Part shown: positions 6,994-11,242 of the stretch, piece after piece | How positions within the stretch are numbered: the stretch's first letter is position 1 | Layout of the letters: every line of letters begins with the position of its first letter | Assembly (NCBI GenBank): GCA_902461475.1 | Contig: CABPXX010000016.1 | Location: forward strand, 1 to 11,242 | DNA: 11,242 bases | Origin: an uncultured Eubacteriales bacterium | GTDB lineage: Bacteria > Bacillota > Clostridia > Oscillospirales > Oscillospiraceae | Direction: 5' to 3' | Translations under genes and position numbers: made by a program | Notes under the pieces: generated by a model | Database searches by the model: none | Told to the model about the DNA's origin: nothing | Seen by the model: only the letters and a program-made list of their open reading frames with translations

Positions 6994-8316
6994 TTACTCG
7001 CCCTGAGCCTCGGTGGTCTCAGCCTGAGCCTCTTCCTTCTTCTTGGCGGGCTTCTTGGCGGAGGCCTTCACCAGCTCCAGAGCCTTCTTGGAGCCCAGGT
7101 CCTGCTTCATGTCGCTCTCGTTGGTGACCTCACGGACCTGCTCCTCGGTGACGTTGAACTGCTCGGCCAGGCGCTTGACCTCGGCGTCCAGCTCCTCCTG
7201 AGTGACCTCGATACCCTCGGCCTTAGCCACAGCATCCAGAGCCAGAGCGGTGCGCACGGCACGGTCAGCGGCGGTTTTAGCCTGGGCACGCACGTCGTCC
7301 ATGGACAGACCCATGTACTTCAGGTAGTCCTGGAAGTTCAGGCCGTTCTGCTGCATACGCATGGCCTGCTCCTCCACCATCTTGTCGGCGCGGTAGTCCA
7401 CCATGGCCTCGGGCACGTCGCACACCAGGTTCTCCAGCAGGGCGTCGATGACGGCGGCCTCGTAGTCGCGGTCGGCCTGCTGCTGACGGCGGGCCTTCAG
7501 CTTCTCCTTCAGGTCCTTCTTGAACTCGTCCAGGGTGTCAAACTCGGACACGTCCTTGGCGAACTCGTCGTCCAGGGCGGGCTCCTGACGCTCCTTGACC
7601 TCGTTGACCTTCACCTTGAAGACCACGGCGGCGCCAGCCAGATCGGCGGTGTAGTTCTCGGGGAAGGTGATGTCCAGGTCCTTCTCCTCGCCGGCCTTCA
7701 TGCCGATGACCTGCTCCTCGAAGCCGGGGACGAAGGTGCCGGAGCCCAGCTCCAGGGAGTAGTTCTCGCCCTTGCCGCCCTCGAAGGCCACGCCGTCCTT
7801 GAAGCCCTCGAAGTCGATGACAGCCACGTCGCCCTTCTTGGCCTTGCGGTCCACGCTCACCAGGCGGGAGGCACGGTCGATGTAGGGCTTCATCTCAGCC
7901 TTGACGTCGGCAGCGGTGACCTTCACCTCGGGCTTGGCAACCACCAGGCCCTTGTACTCCTTCACGGAAGCCTCAGGCTGCACGGTGACCAGAGCCTTGA
8001 AGGTGAAGCCGTCCTTGCTGACCTCCACGATCTCCAGCTTGGGGTAGGCCACGGGCACAATGCCAGCCTCCTTCAGAGCGGCATCATAGGCAGCGGGATA
8101 GGCCTCCTCCACAGCGTCCTCAAAGAACACCTGCGCGCCGTACATCTTCTCCACCATCTTGCGGGGCACCTTGCCCTTGCGGAAGCCGGGGACCATGATG
8201 TTCTTCTTCTGCTTGTTGTACACCTTGTTGATGGCGGCGTCAAACTCAGCAGCGCTGACCTCGATGACCAGCTCAATGGCGCTGTTTTCTTTCTTCTCGT
8301 TGCTCTTGATGTTCAT
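6994..8316 (-). CDS. tig: Trigger factor, ribosome-associated chaperone and prolyl isomerase
   Basis: Trigger factor binds ribosomal protein L23 at the tunnel exit and shields nascent chains; it also carries an FKBP-type peptidyl-prolyl isomerase domain. The 440 residues show the N-terminal ribosome-binding domain with the signature GFRKGKVP at 44-51. The FKBP domain (about 161-243) includes KKGDVAVIDFEGFKDG and GSGTFVPGFEEQ. The helical C-terminal chaperone domain ends in a Lys-then-Glu-rich tail (AKKPAKKKEEAQAE). Length is close to E. coli (432). The ATG at 8316 was chosen because GGAGG lies 9 bases upstream and the family starts here. A start 20 codons upstream would run through a GC hairpin and lacks homology. 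Codon use is very strongly biased (GAG, AAG, CTG, GTC), which fits high expression. A promoter and structured leader lie just upstream; clpP follows after 93 bases. Confidence 0.98.
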   Translation of the reverse strand: MNIKSNEKKENSAIELVIEVSAAEFDAAINKVYNKQKKNIMVPGFRKGKVPRKMVEKMYGAQVFFEDAVEEAYPAAYDAALKEAGIVPVAYPKLEIVEVSKDGFTFKALVTVQPEASVKEYKGLVVAKPEVKVTAADVKAEMKPYIDRASRLVSVDRKAKKGDVAVIDFEGFKDGVAFEGGKGENYSLELGSGTFVPGFEEQVIGMKAGEEKDLDITFPENYTADLAGAAVVFKVKVNEVKERQEPALDDEFAKDVSEFDTLDEFKKDLKEKLKARRQQQADRDYEAAVIDALLENLVCDVPEAMVDYRADKMVEEQAMRMQQNGLNFQDYLKYMGLSMDDVRAQAKTAADRAVRTALALDAVAKAEGIEVTQEELDAEVKRLAEQFNVTEEQVREVTNESDMKQDLGSKKALELVKASAKKPAKKKEEAQAETTEAQGE

Positions 8317-8335
8317 GTATACGTTCCTCCAACTT

Positions 8336-8357
8336 AGCCCCGCCTGAGGCTGGGGCT
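8336..8357. other. GC-rich hairpin just upstream of the tig Shine-Dalgarno
   Basis: AGCCCCGCC (8336-8344) pairs with GGC (8348-8350) and GGGGCT (8352-8357), with a 3-base loop and one bulged base. On the coding strand it ends 5 bases before the tig GGAGG, so it may affect translation or mRNA stability. On the plus strand it is followed by TTCTTTCT, resembling a modest terminator in the antisense direction. Confidence 0.55.
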
Positions 8358-8362
8358 TTCTT

Positions 8363-8390
8363 TCTGATAAATCCAATCCATTTTATCAGA
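8363..8390. repeat. Perfect 9-bp inverted repeat in the tig leader/promoter region
   Basis: TCTGATAAA (minus 8390-8382) and TTTATCAGA (minus 8371-8363) are perfect inverted copies separated by 10 bases. It lies directly downstream of the predicted tig -10 element, so it would be at the very 5' end of the transcript. It could be a 5'-stabilising hairpin or a repressor site. Confidence 0.6.
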
Positions 8391-8396
8391 TTGTAC

Positions 8397-8424
8397 AGAA
8401 TATTTCCACTGTTTTTTTTGTCAA
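8397..8424 (-). promoter_or_regulatory. Putative sigma-A promoter for tig
   Basis: On the minus strand a perfect TTGACA (8424-8419) is followed after 16 bases by TATTCT (8402-8397; 4 of 6 matches). The spacer begins with a run of A. The -35 overlaps the stop codon of the upstream metallophosphoesterase gene. No terminator is seen after that gene, so tig may also receive read-through transcripts. Confidence 0.55.
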
Positions 8425-9110
8425 TCCAAAATTTTTTTCGGACGGAAGCCGATGTAGTCTGCAGCTACCAGCTGATAGGCCACGCTTCCCTGCATTCCCT
8501 CCACCGCCAGACGGTGGCTGGGACCGTGGAGATGGCCGTAGCAGCACAGCTTCACCTGGTACTGCTCCAGCATCTGCAAAATCTCCGGGCACTGGTACCC
8601 CTTGTACAGGGGCGGATAGTGGAGAAAGCAGTATTTCTCCGCCTCCCCCGCCGCCTTCAGCGAGGTCTCCAGGCGCATCACCTCCCGGCGAAACACCTTC
8701 CCCGAGGGGGCGTTGGCCTGCTCTTCATAGAACCAGCCCCGGGTGCCGCACAGGGCCACATCCCCGTAAAAGGCGCAGTTGTTGTGGAGAATGTGCAGGC
8801 GCTCCAGGCCGTTTGCCTGAAAAAAGGCATTCATCTTGGAGGCGGTGTTCCACCAGTAGTCGTGGTTTCCCTTCAAAATCCACTTCTCCCCCGGCAGCCG
8901 GGAGTTGAGAAACTCCAGGTCCTTTTTCGCCTCCTCCAGGCTCATACCCCAGGACAGGTCCCCGCACAGCACCACCGTGTCATCGTCCGATACGCAGGAA
9001 AAGCCTTCCTCCAGCTTCTCCACATAGCCTTCCCAACTGCCCCCGAACACCTCCATGGACTTGTCGGCGCCCAGAGACAGATGGGTGTCTCCGATGGCAT
9101 AAAGGGCCAT
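8421..9110 (-). CDS. Calcineurin-like metallophosphoesterase
   Basis: This 229-residue protein carries the complete dinuclear metal-binding signature of the calcineurin-like phosphoesterase fold. It has GDTHL (D8, H10), GDLSWG (D51), GNHD (N82, H83), H164 in FLHYPP and GHLHG (H193, H195). It is therefore expected to be an active cytosolic phosphoesterase; no signal peptide or membrane segment is visible. The substrate is unknown. The family covers nucleotidases, cyclic-nucleotide phosphodiesterases and protein phosphatases, and nothing here separates them. A Trp-rich stretch around the GNHD motif (NHDYWWN) and the GTRGWFYEE segment are typical of a Firmicute subfamily annotated only as metallophosphoesterase. 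The ATG at 9110 follows AAGGAGG with 6-base spacing, 21 bases after the thrC stop, so it probably belongs to the M19-thrC operon. Confidence 0.9.
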   Translation of the reverse strand: MALYAIGDTHLSLGADKSMEVFGGSWEGYVEKLEEGFSCVSDDDTVVLCGDLSWGMSLEEAKKDLEFLNSRLPGEKWILKGNHDYWWNTASKMNAFFQANGLERLHILHNNCAFYGDVALCGTRGWFYEEQANAPSGKVFRREVMRLETSLKAAGEAEKYCFLHYPPLYKGYQCPEILQMLEQYQVKLCCYGHLHGPSHRLAVEGMQGSVAYQLVAADYIGFRPKKILD

Positions 9111-9131
9111 TTCTTCCCTCCTTGTCCCCGG

Positions 9132-10619
9132 TTAACGCAAGTGCTCCAGCACCTGATCCACCATGTGCTCCTTCTCGGTGACGGTGTCAAACCGGGGCTG
9201 CTTGTTTTTCAGTCGGGCCAGAGGCTGGGGCACTTCCACCCCGGTAAGCTGGGACAGCTGGTCCAGAATCTCGGTGCCAGCAGCGTGCTCCTGCACCCCC
9301 AGGGCGTCCAGCACGCTGGAGCAGAACTTGAAGGGGCTGGCGGTGGACACCACCACCGTGGGGGTCTCGTCCCCGCTCTCCTTGCGGTACTGCTCCAGCA
9401 CGTCAAAGGCCACCGCGGTGTGGGGGTCAATGAGGTAGTGCTGCTCCTCCCACATCCGGCGGATGGTCTCCTTGGTCTGGGCATCGTCACAGTACCCGGC
9501 GGCAAAGGTCTGGTGCAGCTTGGTCTTGATGGGCACACTCACCTCATAGCTGCCCTTCTCCGCCAACTGCTCCATGTACTCGGTCACCTGCTTGTCATCC
9601 CGGCCGGACAACTCAAAGAGCAGACGCTCCAGGTTGCTGGAGATGAGAATGTCCATGGAGGGAGACAGGGTGTTGTGGAAGGGACGGTTGCGGTCATACA
9701 CACCCGTGCGGAGAAAATCGGTGAGCACGTTGTTCTCGTTGGATGCACAGATGAGGGTCTTAATGGGCACCCCCATCATTTTGGCATAGTAGGCAGCGAG
9801 AATGTTGCCGAAATTTCCCGTAGGCACGCAGACATTGATCTCCTGGCCCTTCTCAATGGCGCCCTCCCGGCGCAGATCGCTGTAAGCGGAGATGTAATAG
9901 ACGATCTGAGGCAGCACACGGCCCCAGTTGATGGAGTTGGCAGAGGACAGGAAATAGCCGCGCTCGGCCAGCTGCTGGGCCAGCTCCTCGTCGGCAAACA
10001 GCTTCTTGACCCCGGTCTGGGCATCGTCGAAGTTGCCCACCACAGCGCACACACCCACGTTGCCACCCTCTTGGGTGACCATTTGCAGCTGCTGAATGTC
10101 GGACACGCCGTCCTTGGGATAGAACACCAGAATCTGAGTCTTGCTCACATCCTTGAAGCCCTCCAGGGCAGCCTTGCCGGTATCACCAGAGGTGGCCACC
10201 AGAATGCACACCGTCTTCTTCTCATCGTTCTTCCGCAGAGAGGCGGAGAGAAGATGGGGCAGCATTTGCAGGGCCATATCCTTGAAGGCACAGGTGGGGC
10301 CGTGCCACAGCTCCAGGCAGTAGGTGTTGTCGTCCAGACGGCGCACCGGAGCCACCTCGGGGTCAGAGAATTTTCCACCGCCGTAGGCCGCCCGGGCATA
10401 TCCCGTCAGCTCAGAGCTGGAGAAGCCCTCCAGAAACCCGTTCAGCACATACACCGCCCGCTGCTGGTAGGACATATCCTTCAGGGACTCCAGGGCATTT
10501 CCCGCCAGGCGAGGCAACACCTGGGGGGTCATCAGACCTCCGTCCGGCGCCAGTCCCTTGGCAATGGCCTGAGCCGCAGTCATACGCAAATTGTTGTTTC
10601 TCGTGCTCAGATAATTCAT
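9132..10619 (-). CDS. thrC: Threonine synthase
   Basis: ThrC converts O-phospho-L-homoserine to L-threonine using pyridoxal phosphate, the last step of threonine synthesis. The 495-residue length fits the longer threonine synthase class found in Clostridia and E. coli-like enzymes, as does the N-terminal block (MNYLSTRNNN then APDGGL). The PLP lysine is K113 in HGPTCAFKDMALQ, SGDTG is at 144-148, and the PLP-phosphate loop PTGNFGN is at 266-272. The ATG at 10619 overlaps the stop of the upstream dipeptidase gene (ATGA). Its own SD is weak (GAGGG, well upstream), so translational coupling is likely. No thrB, hom or leader peptide is present in the window, so thrC is separated here from the rest of its pathway. 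Confidence 0.98.
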   Translation of the reverse strand: MNYLSTRNNNLRMTAAQAIAKGLAPDGGLMTPQVLPRLAGNALESLKDMSYQQRAVYVLNGFLEGFSSSELTGYARAAYGGGKFSDPEVAPVRRLDDNTYCLELWHGPTCAFKDMALQMLPHLLSASLRKNDEKKTVCILVATSGDTGKAALEGFKDVSKTQILVFYPKDGVSDIQQLQMVTQEGGNVGVCAVVGNFDDAQTGVKKLFADEELAQQLAERGYFLSSANSINWGRVLPQIVYYISAYSDLRREGAIEKGQEINVCVPTGNFGNILAAYYAKMMGVPIKTLICASNENNVLTDFLRTGVYDRNRPFHNTLSPSMDILISSNLERLLFELSGRDDKQVTEYMEQLAEKGSYEVSVPIKTKLHQTFAAGYCDDAQTKETIRRMWEEQHYLIDPHTAVAFDVLEQYRKESGDETPTVVVSTASPFKFCSSVLDALGVQEHAAGTEILDQLSQLTGVEVPQPLARLKNKQPRFDTVTEKEHMVDQVLEHLR

Positions 10620-11242
10620 GATTGTCTCACTACCCTCATTAAGTTATTGTAAAACAGATCGTGCAGCAGCTCTTCCCCATATCCATAACTCAGTAGATAG
10701 GTATAGAGCCCGGAAAGCCGGGTGATATGGGATAGGGGCTCAATGAGCTCCGCCCCATCCCAGTCGCCCCCCAAGGCCACACACTGGGCCCCACCCAGGG
10801 CCAGGATGTGGTCCAAGTGGCGGCGTACCGCCTCCAGGTCCCGGCTGCCGCCTACAAAGTTCTCATAGAAATTTAGTCCAATGACACCTTGATGCTCTAT
10901 TATGGCAGTTATCTGCTCATCCGTCAAGTTTCTTGTGTGGTCACACACCGCCCGGGCGTTGGAGTGGCTGGCGATCACGCCCCCTTGGCACAGGTCCATC
11001 ACGTCCCAGAACCCCGCCTCGGACAGGTGGGACACGTCCACCAACACCTCCAACTCCCTCATCTGCCGCACAAATTCCCGGCCCAGCGGGGTGAGGCCCT
11101 GGTAGGGCTGGTCGCTGTGGGAACCGCTGAGGGCATTCTGGTGATTCCAGGTCGGGTTGATGGCGCACACCCCCTGCTGGGCGGCCCACTCCAAGCCCTC
11201 CAGGCTGCACCCCAGCAACTCCGCCCCCTCCACAGAGAGAAA
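10616..11242 (-). CDS. Membrane dipeptidase, peptidase family M19 (partial, C-terminal part)
   Basis: The frame is open at the right edge; 208 residues are visible of a family usually about 310-400 long. M19 (renal dipeptidase-like) enzymes are zinc enzymes that hydrolyse dipeptides, including some with a D-residue at the C-terminal position. Visible signatures in order are LSVEGAE (the bridging-Glu region, codon 11230-11228), GVCAINPTWNHQNALSGS, GLTPLGREFV, VDVSHLSE, VIASHSNAR (the zinc-binding His pair), HTRNLTDEQI, GVIGLNFYENF and GGDWDG (the conserved active-site Asp). A GTG at 11233 is internal to the conserved EG motif, so it is not the start. The visible zinc ligands are intact. The stop overlaps the thrC start by four bases (ATGA). 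Whether the missing N-terminus carries a signal peptide cannot be seen. Confidence 0.94.
   Translation of the reverse strand, partial: FLSVEGAELLGCSLEGLEWAAQQGVCAINPTWNHQNALSGSHSDQPYQGLTPLGREFVRQMRELEVLVDVSHLSEAGFWDVMDLCQGGVIASHSNARAVCDHTRNLTDEQITAIIEHQGVIGLNFYENFVGGSRDLEAVRRHLDHILALGGAQCVALGGDWDGAELIEPLSHITRLSGLYTYLLSYGYGEELLHDLFYNNLMRVVRQS

Noticed and set aside
8317..8376. Upstream start for tig giving 20 extra residues
   Set aside because: It would translate through the GC hairpin and the SD; the family begins at the ATG at 8316.
8391..10652. A 753-codon open frame on the plus strand covering thrC and the metallophosphoesterase
   Set aside because: It lies wholly opposite two well-supported genes. 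Its His/Leu/Gly/Gln-rich product has no recognisable domain, and it exists because the coding strand rarely uses TTA, CTA or TCA codons in GC-rich DNA. The same holds for plus-strand frames at 925-2310, 2840-3883, 4646-6331, 6274-6894 and 6970-8337.
1..11242. Mobile elements, CRISPR, tRNA/rRNA genes, defence or toxin-antitoxin systems
   Set aside because: I found no repeat-spacer pattern, transposase, integrase, attachment site or structural RNA; the gaps are short and explained by promoters, hairpins and terminators.

Overview
The window is a compact stretch of bacterial chromosome in which every gene lies on the minus strand, so transcription runs from right to left. It is GC-rich by eye (about 60%). 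It has good Shine-Dalgarno (SD) sequences, the Firmicute-type order tig-clpP-clpX-lon-ysxC, and a carD-ispD pair. Together these suggest a GC-rich Clostridia, most likely an Oscillospiraceae-type gut bacterium (Flavonifractor/Lawsonibacter-like). That placement is inference from protein flavour and gene order, not from a search.

Reading in the direction of transcription: (1) 11242-8421 holds the C-terminal two thirds of an M19 membrane dipeptidase, then threonine synthase (thrC, joined by an ATGA stop/start overlap), then a small calcineurin-like metallophosphoesterase. (2) 8424-4937 holds a recognisable promoter and a structured leader, then trigger factor (tig), clpP and clpX. (3) 4936-1063 holds a hairpin/terminator, lon with a possible Shine-Dalgarno-sequestering leader, the ribosome-assembly GTPase ysxC/engB, and a fumarylacetoacetate hydrolase-family gene ending at a strong intrinsic terminator. 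(4) 973-444 holds a promoter and a carD-family regulator that is split by a frameshift and looks broken, followed by another strong terminator. (5) 394-1 holds the N-terminal half of ispD, cut by the left edge.

The core of the window is a protein-quality-control block. Trigger factor folds nascent chains at the ribosome, ClpX unfolds substrates for the ClpP peptidase, and Lon degrades misfolded proteins. YsxC, needed for 50S assembly, follows lon directly. The flanking genes are metabolic or regulatory housekeeping (threonine, isoprenoid precursors, RNA polymerase-binding CarD).

I see no mobile element, CRISPR array, tRNA, rRNA or defence system, and no convincing new system. The points most worth a second look are the carD frameshift, a bistable hairpin over the lon Shine-Dalgarno, a 30-bp perfect palindrome between tig and clpP with its T-tract on the non-coding side, and a terminator placed directly in front of the ispD ribosome-binding site. 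No stretch longer than 300 bases lacks a gene.
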